DNA of 64,000 bases from Chitinispirillales bacterium ANBcel5. GTDB lineage: Bacteria; Fibrobacterota; Chitinivibrionia; Chitinivibrionales; Chitinispirillaceae. Made by a program: the position numbers and the translations under genes. The notes beneath the pieces were generated by a model. The model made no database searches, was not told where the DNA came from, and worked only from the letters and a program-made list of their open reading frames with translations. The stretch is from NCBI GenBank assembly GCA_029688955.1, contig JARUKZ010000017.1:1-64000 (forward strand), written 5' to 3'. Position 1 is the first letter of the stretch. Each line of letters opens with the position of its first letter. Shown here piece after piece: positions 44,184 through 53,886 of this stretch.

Positions 44184-45752
44184 ATGATGGTTTTACCTTT
44201 TAATTTGTTACCCTTAGTTTCCCTTCTGGTCGCATGTATTCTTTCTGTTTTATTGCTGAGAGTTTTGCTTCGATTGCCAATCACCAGCTATTTCAGCGAT
44301 AAACCGGATGAAAGAAAAGTACACTCCAAGCCTATACCCCGAATGGGTGGGCTTGCAATAGTGCTCTCTTTTCTTTTTACTTTATGTTGTTGGTTTGTTT
44401 TAGCACACTATACGACATTTGCAGACGGGGTAGATCCCAGAGTGGCAGGGGCGATCTTTGCCGTTGCTGTGGTAATTGGAATCTTTGGCTTTTTAGATGA
44501 CAGTGTTTTTGTGGAGGTTAGAGTCAGGCATAAAGTTGTTGCCGAACTTTTGCTTGCACTGGGTGCTGTGTATGTCTGTTCGATTCATACAGGCCCTATC
44601 TCTATTCTCGGCTTTTTCACCATACCTCTTTGGGCAAGTCAGATTATTTCGGTTTTATGGATTCTGGGGATTATAAATGCCATAAATATTATCGACGGAG
44701 TTGATGGGCTCGCTGGTGGAATCTCTCTTATTGCCATTCTTACCCTTGCTCTGATTTCGGCTATAGGGGGAAATGTTGCAGCCCTTACAATCAGTCTCAT
44801 GCTGGCTGGCTCTGTTTTTGGTTTCCTTCTCTTTAATATGCCACCTGCAAAAACTTTCATGGGAGATACCGGCTCTCTCTTTCTGGGAGGAATGATTGCC
44901 ATCCTTTCACTATACCTGGCCAGCACGGTTACCGGATCGCGTTCCTTTCTAATAATGCCCCTTATCGCCGGAGTTCCCATAGTGGAAGTGTTAGTGACTA
45001 TGGTACGTCGCTATTTTAAGGCAGTGGACAGGAATAAGTCGTTTACTGAACGGTTAAAAAGTTTAAGTACTGCGGATAACTCACATATCCACCATCGTCT
45101 TATGTTTCGCGGTTTTGACCACTTTGAAACCGCTCTGATTCTGTCTTTAACAGCGATCACGCTTTGTGGTGGTGCGGTATGTCTCATTTTTCTACCCAAG
45201 TATCTGGTAGCCCCCTTTCTGATCTATCTCTCCATTCCTGTGGTGCTTATTCTTAATAAACTTGGATTTGGTGGCAGATTCAAAAAAGCACTACGGCTGA
45301 GTGACTCAAGAATATCGGGCTACACCAGGACATCCCTTATAGGGGTAATAGATAAGGATGGTATACTTTCTCATGCGCTTGAACTGGAAAGAAAAGATGA
45401 TGTGGTCTTCCTGCCGGTCACTGAAGAGATTCCCGATAGAATAAAGAACCATCTTCACGCAGTTATTATACGCAGCTCTTTTTCTCAGTATAAAACTGAT
45501 CTGCAAAAAGCAGAGAAGCTGGCGTACAGTGTTAAAGGCCCAATATTTCTTGTTACTGCAGAAAAGAACTCGAAGCTGGCAATGATGGAATTTTTTAAGA
45601 ATGGAACACTAAAGGTTAAAAATAAACAGCAGACCTTACGGGAGCTTGCCCGTGAGATGCAAAATGTCTCTGTTAAAAGCAATGCCAGGCATGTACATGA
45701 GCGGGTTGTTGAAATCAATGCAGAGCCAGATAAGGGCGGCAGTGTAGTATGA
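44184..45752 (+). CDS. WecA/MraY-family initiating sugar-1-phosphate transferase with long tail
   Basis: 522 residues. The first about 360 are a polytopic GT4-family polyprenyl-phosphate N-acetylhexosamine-1-phosphate transferase, with PIPRMGGLAI, catalytic DD (105-106, FGFLDDS), NIIDGVDGLAGG (168-178), FMGDTGS (225-231) and HIHHR (301-305). It would load the first sugar phosphate on undecaprenyl phosphate at the inner membrane. About 150 extra C-terminal residues form a soluble cytoplasmic domain with no motif I recognise. Its stop overlaps the start of the next gene (ATGA), so the extension may work with the pseudo-receiver encoded there. Confidence 0.92.
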   Translation: MMVLPFNLLPLVSLLVACILSVLLLRVLLRLPITSYFSDKPDERKVHSKPIPRMGGLAIVLSFLFTLCCWFVLAHYTTFADGVDPRVAGAIFAVAVVIGIFGFLDDSVFVEVRVRHKVVAELLLALGAVYVCSIHTGPISILGFFTIPLWASQIISVLWILGIINAINIIDGVDGLAGGISLIAILTLALISAIGGNVAALTISLMLAGSVFGFLLFNMPPAKTFMGDTGSLFLGGMIAILSLYLASTVTGSRSFLIMPLIAGVPIVEVLVTMVRRYFKAVDRNKSFTERLKSLSTADNSHIHHRLMFRGFDHFETALILSLTAITLCGGAVCLIFLPKYLVAPFLIYLSIPVVLILNKLGFGGRFKKALRLSDSRISGYTRTSLIGVIDKDGILSHALELERKDDVVFLPVTEEIPDRIKNHLHAVIIRSSFSQYKTDLQKAEKLAYSVKGPIFLVTAEKNSKLAMMEFFKNGTLKVKNKQQTLRELAREMQNVSVKSNARHVHERVVEINAEPDKGGSVV

Positions 45753-46228
45753 TTACCAGTAACATAGCAAAGCCCAGATGTCTTATAGTAACAAAAGACC
45801 TCTCTCTTCGTTTTACTCTAAATACAGTGGTTCCTGAACTTGGCTATGTGGTTGATATAGCAGAAAACCGAAATGATGCTATGCGGCTCTTTATGCTGCA
45901 TCGCCACTCTCTTCTTCTGATCGAATCTGCACTTCTCCCCAACTATCCCCACAGGCTTGTGCAGTTCTTTAAGATGGCTCACCGCACCCCGGCAGTTATC
46001 ATTTTCTCAAAAAAAGACCGGGACCTTAGCGAGTACTCCTATTTTCACGATGGTGTCTATGAAGTGGTGGACATACCGTTTAAGATTGAAAATTTAATCT
46101 TTGTTATAAAGCGCACTGTGGGGTACATGAAAGTTCGATCCAAAAACCTGTTTTTAAAGGACTTTCTGATGCACGCAGGGTTAGCTGCTCCGGTGTTGTT
46201 TCTGCTGCTCTATTTTTTAACAAAATAA
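45749..46228 (+). CDS. Membrane-anchored degenerate receiver protein
   Basis: 159 residues starting inside the preceding stop (ATGA overlap). Residues 8-125 have the receiver fold order, but the active site is altered. The first acidic pair is replaced (CLIVTKD), the phospho-acceptor aspartate aligns with Glu59 (LLLIESALLP), and the KPF lysine becomes isoleucine (DIPFKIE). The C-terminal 20 residues form a transmembrane helix (AGLAAPVLFLLLYFLT), an unusual topology for a receiver. It should be a phosphorylation-independent regulatory or scaffold subunit at the membrane, acting on the coupled initiating transferase; that is inference from translational coupling. Confidence 0.75.
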   Translation: MITSNIAKPRCLIVTKDLSLRFTLNTVVPELGYVVDIAENRNDAMRLFMLHRHSLLLIESALLPNYPHRLVQFFKMAHRTPAVIIFSKKDRDLSEYSYFHDGVYEVVDIPFKIENLIFVIKRTVGYMKVRSKNLFLKDFLMHAGLAAPVLFLLLYFLTK

Positions 46229-46415
46229 GGTTCCCTACTGCTCTTAAAGTGTATGGTTGGTTTAAGGTCAAATAAATCATTAAGGCTTAATTAGCAAATT
46301 GCTATAGAATTTTGACTAAAATTAGCAAAAGAGCAGAGTTGCTAACTATTTTTATAGTAAATCCTTATTGAATCAGTTATTAGTTACTCTTAAAAACATA
46401 AACTCCTGGAAAAAA

Positions 46416-47477
46416 ATGAAAGTTAAAGAAAATCACAGCTCACAAAGCAGTGCTTCTGGTTCTAACAGTGGTTCTCATTCCACAATAAATAGCGTTTCTG
46501 ATGAAATTTCACTTATTGATTTGATTTTGATAATATGGAAGGGTAAATGGATCGTTGTTATATGTACCCTGCTGGCTACAGCTGCTGGGGTTATCTATGC
46601 TTTGCATGCTCCTGATGTTTTTTCTACCAGTGCACATTTTATAACTAAAACAGGGAGGAGCTCTGGGGGAGGCAATCTCAACCAGTTAGCTTCAATGGCA
46701 GGTATATCCATGGGGAGTGGTGGTAGTATAGACCCTTCTGAGTATTTGGATAAGGTAATTCAGGACTATAACTTTGTTGCATCTCTTTATGAGCGTAAAT
46801 GGCCACTTGGTAATGACTCCTTACATCTTGAACAGATCCTTGAGATTGAACCTGATTCTACTGTTGGCAACTGGGAACGGGTCTACCAAATGCAAAAAAT
46901 TGAACGGGTGCGCAGAGGGCGGTTTATTACAATAAACAGGGATGTTAGAACCGGAATTCTGACGCTTACGACCAATGCATCTGATCCTCAGTTGGCCTAT
47001 GAACTTAACAGGTATACCCTTGAATATGTAAGTAACTATATTAGGAATTCTCTTCAGAGTCAGGCTAGGGAAAAAAGAGAGTTTATTGAGGAGAGAATTA
47101 AGGAGGTGCGGAATGATCTTAATCGAAGTGAAAATGCTCTTGTGCGTTTTAAAGAACGAAATCTAATGAGTAGATCACCTCAAATACAGTTGGAGGAAGC
47201 AAGGTTACAGAGACAGGTTACTCTTAATCAGGAAATTTACCTTCAGTTTCAAAAGCAGTATGAAATGGTGAGGATCGAAGAGTTGGATGATCAGACGCTT
47301 GTTCAGGTGGTCCGAAATCCTGATGTGCCTGTGAGAAGAAGTCGTCCAAGGAGAACTCAGCTTGTCATTTTTTCTTTAATAGGCGGAATTTTCTTAGGAT
47401 TGATAGGAACTATTTTTGCCCATACTTTGCCATTTATTACCAGCGCAGTACAATCCAAAGATGGTCATAATAGATAA
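46416..47477 (+). CDS. Wzz-type polysaccharide chain-length determinant
   Basis: About 353 residues from ATG 46416; a TTG at 46368 would add a poorly supported extension. A Ser-rich N terminus is followed by DEISLIDLILIIWKGKW and TM1 (about 43-63). A long periplasmic helical region follows (REKREFIEERIKEVRNDLNR coiled coil), then PDVPVRRSRPRR and TM2. This is the Wzz layout. There is no C-terminal tyrosine kinase domain. It sets the length of the glycan made by the neighbouring polymerase. It is co-directional with, and 53 nt ahead of, the flippase gene. Confidence 0.9.
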   Translation: MKVKENHSSQSSASGSNSGSHSTINSVSDEISLIDLILIIWKGKWIVVICTLLATAAGVIYALHAPDVFSTSAHFITKTGRSSGGGNLNQLASMAGISMGSGGSIDPSEYLDKVIQDYNFVASLYERKWPLGNDSLHLEQILEIEPDSTVGNWERVYQMQKIERVRRGRFITINRDVRTGILTLTTNASDPQLAYELNRYTLEYVSNYIRNSLQSQAREKREFIEERIKEVRNDLNRSENALVRFKERNLMSRSPQIQLEEARLQRQVTLNQEIYLQFQKQYEMVRIEELDDQTLVQVVRNPDVPVRRSRPRRTQLVIFSLIGGIFLGLIGTIFAHTLPFITSAVQSKDGHNR

Positions 47478-47530
47478 CTTTTATTTCATCCAATAGAAAA
47501 ATTGCGTAGGCTAATCGGGATCTAATTACT

Positions 47531-48988
47531 TTGAGACAAGCAGAAAACATAAAAAAACGTGCAGTAACGGGTTTGCGCTGGACTGCTGGGATGACTGTAC
47601 TTTCTGCTTTGATAGGCCCCCTTTTACAGGTTGTAAAAGCACGCTACATGCTAGCATCAGAACTTGCTTCGGTTGCAATGTTCATGCTGGTTTATGGCTT
47701 TCTGCAAGTAATAGAAAATGCTGGGATGCAAGAAACTCTTATACAAAAAAAGAATTTGACCCAAGCAGAAAAAAGCACATTGTTTTTGTTGTCAGTAATT
47801 ATGGGGTTATCAGGTGTAACAATTATGGTTTTTACTGCAAGCATACTGGAACAAAAGACAAACGTCCCAGGAACAGCAAAATTGCTAGTTTATGGCAGCC
47901 CCTTGTTTTTCTTTGCTCAAGTCAATCAATTTTTCAGATCTCTGCTTCATAGAGAACTTATTTACAAAGGTCCATCTATAATTGTAATTGCTCAAAGATC
48001 TCTAACCTTAATATTTCTTTTAGTGTTTTTTATGCTCAACATGGGAGCGCTATCGGTTGTATATGCAATGCTGATATCTACATTCATAAGTACTGTTGGA
48101 TTGATAGTGCTAGTATTTCGGCTTGGTGTATTTAAACCACAAAAAAGCATAGATCTAAGTATTTTGTCTTACTTTTTCTCTTTTGGTGTCCCTGTTGCGC
48201 TTAAACGTATTTTCACTTATTTCACAAGAAGGTCGGACGAACTATTTATTGCAGTTACTCTCGCTCCGGAAGTTTTAGGATATTACCATTTAGCAAAAGA
48301 GACACTTGACAAGATTATTACACTTGTTAGCTCTTCATTCTCTAAAATCCTTTTGCCACTGTTTTCACGAATTAATGGTAGTCGGAAGAATCTTGGCAAG
48401 GCATACAAAAATATCACCTTGGCTGTTTCATACACAGGGATACCTATCTTTGTAGGTATATGCTTAACTGCAAGTAATCTTGTGCCCGCTATTTTTGGAG
48501 AAAATTGGTCTGAAGCTATTTTACCATTTCAAGTCCTTTCGATTGCGGCTATACCAACTGTATTAACAGCTAACCTTGCAACATCATTGCTATATTCTGT
48601 TGGGAAATCTAAAAGGGTACTAATTTTAGACGTAATAATAAATTCCATGTATCTGACCGTACTATATATATATGGCCCTATAGGTTTTGATTTTATTTTA
48701 TTTAGCTATTTTGGTTATTGTTTTTTAAAGGCTTTTTCACTCCAGGTTATGGTAAATAAAAGTTTAGAGATTTCTCCGGCTAAACATTTTGGGTTATATT
48801 TAAGGGTGTCAATGCGGGTTTTGTTAATGGCAGGTGCAATTGTTTCTGTTAATATGTTCTTATCTGGTAGTAATAATTACCTTGTCAATTCTACCCTTTT
48901 AATCCTGACAGGTGTAATAATTATGCCGACCATAACTATGTATACAGATAGGGAAGCGATTAATCTTTTAAAATTGATGATAAAATAA
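47531..48988 (+). CDS. Wzx-type lipid-linked oligosaccharide flippase
   Basis: 485 residues starting at TTG 47531, with about 12-14 membrane segments and the polysaccharide_synt/MOP pattern (KRAVTGLRWTAGMTVLSALI at the N terminus, FSFGVPVALKRIFTYFTRRS in the middle). It should flip undecaprenyl-linked repeat units across the inner membrane. Its stop overlaps the start of the Fe-S gene (TAATG). Confidence 0.9.
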   Translation: MRQAENIKKRAVTGLRWTAGMTVLSALIGPLLQVVKARYMLASELASVAMFMLVYGFLQVIENAGMQETLIQKKNLTQAEKSTLFLLSVIMGLSGVTIMVFTASILEQKTNVPGTAKLLVYGSPLFFFAQVNQFFRSLLHRELIYKGPSIIVIAQRSLTLIFLLVFFMLNMGALSVVYAMLISTFISTVGLIVLVFRLGVFKPQKSIDLSILSYFFSFGVPVALKRIFTYFTRRSDELFIAVTLAPEVLGYYHLAKETLDKIITLVSSSFSKILLPLFSRINGSRKNLGKAYKNITLAVSYTGIPIFVGICLTASNLVPAIFGENWSEAILPFQVLSIAAIPTVLTANLATSLLYSVGKSKRVLILDVIINSMYLTVLYIYGPIGFDFILFSYFGYCFLKAFSLQVMVNKSLEISPAKHFGLYLRVSMRVLLMAGAIVSVNMFLSGSNNYLVNSTLLILTGVIIMPTITMYTDREAINLLKLMIK

Positions 48989-50292
48989 TGTGTAATAACA
49001 AACTATTAAATAATAATAACAACATTTCATTTGTTGTAAAAAATTACCTTTGTAACAGCTGTGGAGCCTGCTATTCTTCGTGTAATTCAGAGGCGATTGA
49101 ATTCTACGAAACCGTTGGTGGTTATATTTTCCCCAAAATACATAAAGGTAAATGTAACAACTGTGGGGTTTGTCTCAAAATTTGTCCTGGTTTAGGTTTT
49201 GGAAAGAGCTTAAAAAGGTCACTACCTCCAGACCCTTTCAAAGGAAATATTGAAGGATGTTTTATCGGTAAGGCTACTAATCTTGAGATATTTGAAAACT
49301 CTCAAAGCGGGGGGGTTGTCACTTCAATATTAAGTCATCTTTTTAAAACCCAAAAAATAGATATTGCAATACTAACTGTTATGAAAAAACAAGTACCTCC
49401 CCGGGGAGATGTCCTACTTGTTCGTTCTGAAAAACAACTTGCTTTAACACAAAAATCAAAGTATACCCCCATACCGATATTGAAAGCCATTAGGAAGATT
49501 GAAAAAACCAATGAAAAGTTTGCTCTCGTGGGGTTAAGCTGTCATATTCATGGCTTGTTTAATTATTTTGACTTGTTCAAATCAATGAACAACAAATGTA
49601 TACTAAAAATTGGCTTGGTCTGCGACAGAGTTCTTACAACTTCAGCTTTGGATTATTTGAGTTACTACTACTCAGAATATGACAACACCAAATCTATAGT
49701 ATTCAGAGATAAATCTAAACCATCCTATCCTGGTAATACTGTAATTTATACAAATACTGGTAAAGAGACTGTTCTTCCTCCTAAGTACCGTATGGCGATA
49801 AAAGAGTACTTTACTCCTGCAAGATGCAGAGTATGTTTCGATAAGATGAATGTGTTCAGTGATATAACTGTTTGTGATCCCCATGGGATTCAAGATGTGG
49901 ACCGAATTCGTGGTGAGAGTGCCGTAATTGCAAGGACCCAAAAGGGTAGGGAGGTCATTGATTACGCACAAAGAGAAGGATATGTTATTTTGCGTAAGGT
50001 ACAGGCTGAAGAAATCTTTACGGGGCAGAAAATAGATGAAAAAAGATCAAATTGGACGCAATTTATTTCTTCCTGGAGCAGAGCACTGAAAGTAACACCT
50101 GATTATGGTAGTCTAGAAATCAGTAATAATCTGAATTCAAATAGAAAAATAGACAAAGACTTACAAATGTCAGTAGAATTAAATGAGTTTAAAGACAGGA
50201 AGGTGTTACTTAGGCACCACAGAAGATTGATAATGTATAAATTTATAAGCCGGGGGATTAAAAAAATAGTCAGAAATGTTTTCAGGTTCTGA
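48988..50292 (+). CDS. FrhB/FdhB-like Fe-S oxidoreductase of the glycan locus
   Basis: 434 residues. Two 4Fe-4S sites are visible at the N terminus (C22, C25, C28, C32 and C56, C59, C62, C66), followed by the coenzyme F420 hydrogenase beta-subunit N- and C-terminal domains (SQSGGVVTSILSHLF; ALVGLSCHIHGLF; ARCRVCFDKMN with DITVCDPHG). In glycan clusters this domain pair often sits next to polysaccharide pyruvyl transferases, as here, but its reaction is not established. F420 need not be the cofactor; flavin is likelier in bacteria. It starts one base inside the flippase stop codon. Confidence 0.85.
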   Translation: MCNNKLLNNNNNISFVVKNYLCNSCGACYSSCNSEAIEFYETVGGYIFPKIHKGKCNNCGVCLKICPGLGFGKSLKRSLPPDPFKGNIEGCFIGKATNLEIFENSQSGGVVTSILSHLFKTQKIDIAILTVMKKQVPPRGDVLLVRSEKQLALTQKSKYTPIPILKAIRKIEKTNEKFALVGLSCHIHGLFNYFDLFKSMNNKCILKIGLVCDRVLTTSALDYLSYYYSEYDNTKSIVFRDKSKPSYPGNTVIYTNTGKETVLPPKYRMAIKEYFTPARCRVCFDKMNVFSDITVCDPHGIQDVDRIRGESAVIARTQKGREVIDYAQREGYVILRKVQAEEIFTGQKIDEKRSNWTQFISSWSRALKVTPDYGSLEISNNLNSNRKIDKDLQMSVELNEFKDRKVLLRHHRRLIMYKFISRGIKKIVRNVFRF

Positions 50293-50361
50293 CTATAAAA
50301 ATGTGTTTATAGATGGTAATACCTGCGACATTACATTACACCAGAGTAATTTGGAGATAGT

Positions 50362-51522
50362 ATGATTATCGAAATTAGAAAAACAGGGTTCACCAATAAG
50401 GGTGCACAGCTTATGCTGTATGCTATTTTAGAAAAGCTGCAAACTGAATTTCCTGAGGCTAAATTTACCATGGGACCAACTGGATCAAATGGTTCAGCTC
50501 CATACTTAGACAGGGCGAAACTTGGCTTTTATCAAAAGGCTTCGCTGTGGAGGCATGGTATTCAATTTGGAAAACTGTTTCAATTAATTCCCAAAAAGCT
50601 CAGGGAAATGTATGGGGTCATTATTGACAACGAGGTAGATGTAGTAATAGACTCCGCAGGTTTTGAATATAGTGATTTGTGGGGAGCACAACGATGCTGT
50701 GAGCTTGCATCCGCTTCCAAGACGTTCAAGAAAAATGGCGCTAAACTGATTATGCTGCCACAAGCATTCGGACCATTCACATCCAGTACTATCAAGAAGG
50801 CAATAAACGAAGCTGTTAAAAACTCTCAGCTGGTATTTCCAAGAGATAAGACATCATATGAAAACCTGGTCGGGGTAACCGGGGAGCAACAAAAGATATC
50901 GATCGCTCCTGATTTTACAAATCTTATTGAGGGTCTTAAACCAAATGAGTTCGACACAGAAAATTGTAAAGTGGCAGTTATACCAAACTACAGGATGTTA
51001 GACAAAGTGGGTGGGTTAGAAAAAGATAACTATTTGCCCTTTTTGATAAAATGTGTTAATTATCTTGTGAAAAAAGGCGCAAAACCATTTCTGCTCATTC
51101 ACGAAAGCAGGAGCGATCTGAAAATTGCTAAAAGAATAAATGAAGAGGTTGGAAATAAGCTGCCTGTAGTTGAAGAACCAAATCCGCTAATACTAAAAGG
51201 AATGCTGAGCATGTGTGAAGCTACTTTGGGAGGCCGTTTTCATGGTTTGGTAAGCGCTTTGTCACAGGGTGTGCCCTCTTTAGCAACAGGATGGAGCCAC
51301 AAATACCAGATGCTATTTGAAGACTATGGCATTCCTGAAGGGGTAATAGATATTCAAGAAGATGATCGGGTGCTTTACGAAAAACTGGAACTGATTTTAG
51401 GCAAACAATCGAAGACAAGATTAAAAGAAAAGATTGCCCAAAGAACAATAATTTTAAAGCAGGAAACAGAAGCTATGTGGAATAAGGTGATTTCTAGCAT
51501 TAGAGATAATACTGCGGAATAG
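50362..51522 (+). CDS. Polysaccharide pyruvyl transferase
   Basis: 386 residues with the family pattern: IRKTGFTNKGAQLMLYAIL at the N terminus, VDVVIDSAGFEYSDLWG, QAFGPF, and LGGRFHGLVSALSQGVPSLA near the C terminus. Enzymes of this family (CsaB/WcaK type) transfer pyruvate from PEP to a sugar hydroxyl pair, producing pyruvylated glycans. GGAG lies upstream of ATG 50362. The adjacent FrhB-like gene may act on the same sugar. Confidence 0.9.
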   Translation: MIIEIRKTGFTNKGAQLMLYAILEKLQTEFPEAKFTMGPTGSNGSAPYLDRAKLGFYQKASLWRHGIQFGKLFQLIPKKLREMYGVIIDNEVDVVIDSAGFEYSDLWGAQRCCELASASKTFKKNGAKLIMLPQAFGPFTSSTIKKAINEAVKNSQLVFPRDKTSYENLVGVTGEQQKISIAPDFTNLIEGLKPNEFDTENCKVAVIPNYRMLDKVGGLEKDNYLPFLIKCVNYLVKKGAKPFLLIHESRSDLKIAKRINEEVGNKLPVVEEPNPLILKGMLSMCEATLGGRFHGLVSALSQGVPSLATGWSHKYQMLFEDYGIPEGVIDIQEDDRVLYEKLELILGKQSKTRLKEKIAQRTIILKQETEAMWNKVISSIRDNTAE

Positions 51523-51534
51523 AGAAGCGTTCAA

Positions 51535-52758
51535 ATGTACAGTATTGTGTTCAATTTTTTCGCAATTCTTCTCAGTTATAGATTCTTTCTGAGATATGAA
51601 AGAAAAAATAGAACTAACTTCGTTTTTACAATCGCATTAACACTAAGACTGTTCTTTTCTATCTTGAATGTTATGGGTATAGAATTTCCTGGTGTTAATT
51701 CTACTGATATTGGGCGGTTTATCGAAACCGCACACCAGGTACAAATGACTGGGCTTGTAGGGAACCTTGATGTCACTCAGTCCTATGTTTGGTCATGGCT
51801 GCTGGGACTGGTCATGCTTGTTTCAAAAGACACTGTTTTTGCTCCACTGGTTTTCAATTCAGTCTTAGGCACTTTAGTCGTAGTGTCGTTGCATAAAACT
51901 GCTGTTTTGTTGGGAACACCTGGTTCGGCAAAAATGTCTTCGTGGCTAATAGCTCTTTGCCCCCCTTTAATATTCAACTCTGCAATATTATTGCGCGAGA
52001 CACTACTTCTTTTACTACTTTCACAATTATTTTTCTATATTTTATACACATTCAAGAATCATTCTTTTGGCTTAAAATATATTACAGTTATATTAATGTA
52101 CTTTATACTCCTAGTCATCTTTCATGGTGCGTTTGTAATTTTATTGTTACCCATCTTGGTTACAATGATCTATCCTTTTTTGACAGGGCAAAAGAGGTTT
52201 TTGTCAAAACACAGTTTTGTCATTTTCGTTTTCTTTCCGTTAATTCTATCTCTTATTCTATACTATTCCATTCAGGCAGAAATTGGGCATTCAAAGCTTT
52301 ACTTTTTGTATAATTCTACAGAGTTTTCAGATCTGATCTGGAATAGCATCACATTTATTGGAAGGCGAGCCCAGGATTCAGAATTAATAGCTTGGTCCCA
52401 AGGAAGTGGTTTTCTCTTTAATAAAGTGGAGTTGATTATAAAGAGCTTATTTGGTCCTTTTTTCGCGGGTGAGTTTAGAAATTTCGATATCATTCGAATG
52501 GTCATAGTACTTTATGTTAACTTTAATCTTTTCATTTTATTTTTAAAGTCTTTTTTTCCAAGTGGGATTAATAGAATTGGGTTATTTTTTATTTTTATAA
52601 ACATAGCTGGTTTTGCTGTAATTTCTACTTATTATGAGCATGCATTTAGGCACTACATGAAAGTTGTTCCATTAATTATTACTCTCAGTACACCAATAAT
52701 TTATAACTTTTTAAAATGTTCAGTTAAGCACAGAATAGAAACTAATAAAGATTTCTGA
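51535..52758 (+). CDS. Polytopic membrane protein, probable Wzy-like polymerase
   Basis: 407 residues with about ten transmembrane helices and a large periplasmic loop around residues 235-320 (QGSGFLFNKVELIIKSLFG). The position between pyruvyl transferase and glycosyltransferases, and the absence of another candidate, suggest the O-antigen/capsule polymerase, a family that shows little sequence conservation. A membrane glycosyltransferase is the alternative. The start is 12 nt after the previous stop, so it is in the same operon. Confidence 0.65.
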   Translation: MYSIVFNFFAILLSYRFFLRYERKNRTNFVFTIALTLRLFFSILNVMGIEFPGVNSTDIGRFIETAHQVQMTGLVGNLDVTQSYVWSWLLGLVMLVSKDTVFAPLVFNSVLGTLVVVSLHKTAVLLGTPGSAKMSSWLIALCPPLIFNSAILLRETLLLLLLSQLFFYILYTFKNHSFGLKYITVILMYFILLVIFHGAFVILLLPILVTMIYPFLTGQKRFLSKHSFVIFVFFPLILSLILYYSIQAEIGHSKLYFLYNSTEFSDLIWNSITFIGRRAQDSELIAWSQGSGFLFNKVELIIKSLFGPFFAGEFRNFDIIRMVIVLYVNFNLFILFLKSFFPSGINRIGLFFIFINIAGFAVISTYYEHAFRHYMKVVPLIITLSTPIIYNFLKCSVKHRIETNKDF

Positions 52759-52785
52759 TATTAATACTACAGGAGCTAAAAATAT

Positions 52786-53886
52786 ATGAAAAAAATTATT
52801 GTATATCTGCCTTATGAAATAAAAGATCAGAAAAACAGTGGTAGTTCAATGCGTCCCCAAAGAATGATAAGGGCACTTAAAGATATCGGACATGATGTGC
52901 AATTAATTTCAGGAAAAGGCAGTTCATCTAGACAAAAATTAAAGAGGGTTATGGTGGATGTTAATAAAAACAGATCCAATTATATTGGTGTTTATATTGA
53001 AAGCTGTAATTTACCCCTCCTTTTTTCTGATAAGAAAATCAGACCCTCTATATTATTTGATTTAAAAGTACTAATATCTTTCAAGAAAGCTAAATTGCCT
53101 ATATCTTTGTTTTATAGAGATGTACACTGGCGATACAATCTGATGCAACCCAAGAAACTAGGCTCTATCGTAAAAAAAGTAACCAATTTACCGCTATATC
53201 AATTAGACTGGATTATTTATCGAAAGTATGTTGACAAATTATTCATACCTACACTCGCTATGAGTGACATTTTACCTTCTAAGTGGCCTAAAAAATTATT
53301 ATATGATTTACCTCCGGGAGCTGAAATAAGAGAGAAAGAAAATGGAGTGTCAAATTCAAAATTAAGGCTTCTTTATGTTGGGGGAATAAAATTGCCTTTT
53401 TATGACTTGCGAGGTTTGTTCAAAGCAATAAACAAATTGAACAATGTAGAGCTTACAATATGCTGCAGAAAAGAAGAGTGGGAATTAAATCAGTCTATGT
53501 ACGGGTATATTGATTATACAAAAGTCAAAGTAGTTCATAAAGACGGAAATGACCTTGATGATTTGTATAAGAATGCTGATATTTTTGCTTTGCTTTGGGC
53601 ATCTCATCCATATTTGAAACACACATTACCGTATAAACTTTTTGAGACAATTGGAGCTGGTGTGCCAATCATTACGACGGCAGGGACAGCAACAACTGAT
53701 TTTGTAAATGACAATGATATCGGTTGGGTTGTTACAGGGGATAATGAAATAGTAGATATATGCAATCGCCTGAATAGCAACAGGTCAGAATTGATTGAAA
53801 CTACTAAGTCAATCATGTCACTAAGAGATTGTCATACGTGGGATCTGAGAGCAAAAAAAATAGTTTCTACCTTGATGTCCACATAA
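52786..53886 (+). CDS. Glycosyltransferase, GT-B fold
   Basis: 366 residues. An N-terminal Rossmann start (IIVYLPYEIKDQKNSGSSM) and a C-terminal nucleotide-sugar site (LPYKLFETIGAGVPIITT) indicate a family-1/4 glycosyltransferase. It overlaps the convergent glycosyltransferase gene at 53867 by 20 bp at the 3' ends. The donor and acceptor cannot be told from sequence. Confidence 0.8.
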   Translation: MKKIIVYLPYEIKDQKNSGSSMRPQRMIRALKDIGHDVQLISGKGSSSRQKLKRVMVDVNKNRSNYIGVYIESCNLPLLFSDKKIRPSILFDLKVLISFKKAKLPISLFYRDVHWRYNLMQPKKLGSIVKKVTNLPLYQLDWIIYRKYVDKLFIPTLAMSDILPSKWPKKLLYDLPPGAEIREKENGVSNSKLRLLYVGGIKLPFYDLRGLFKAINKLNNVELTICCRKEEWELNQSMYGYIDYTKVKVVHKDGNDLDDLYKNADIFALLWASHPYLKHTLPYKLFETIGAGVPIITTAGTATTDFVNDNDIGWVVTGDNEIVDICNRLNSNRSELIETTKSIMSLRDCHTWDLRAKKIVSTLMST

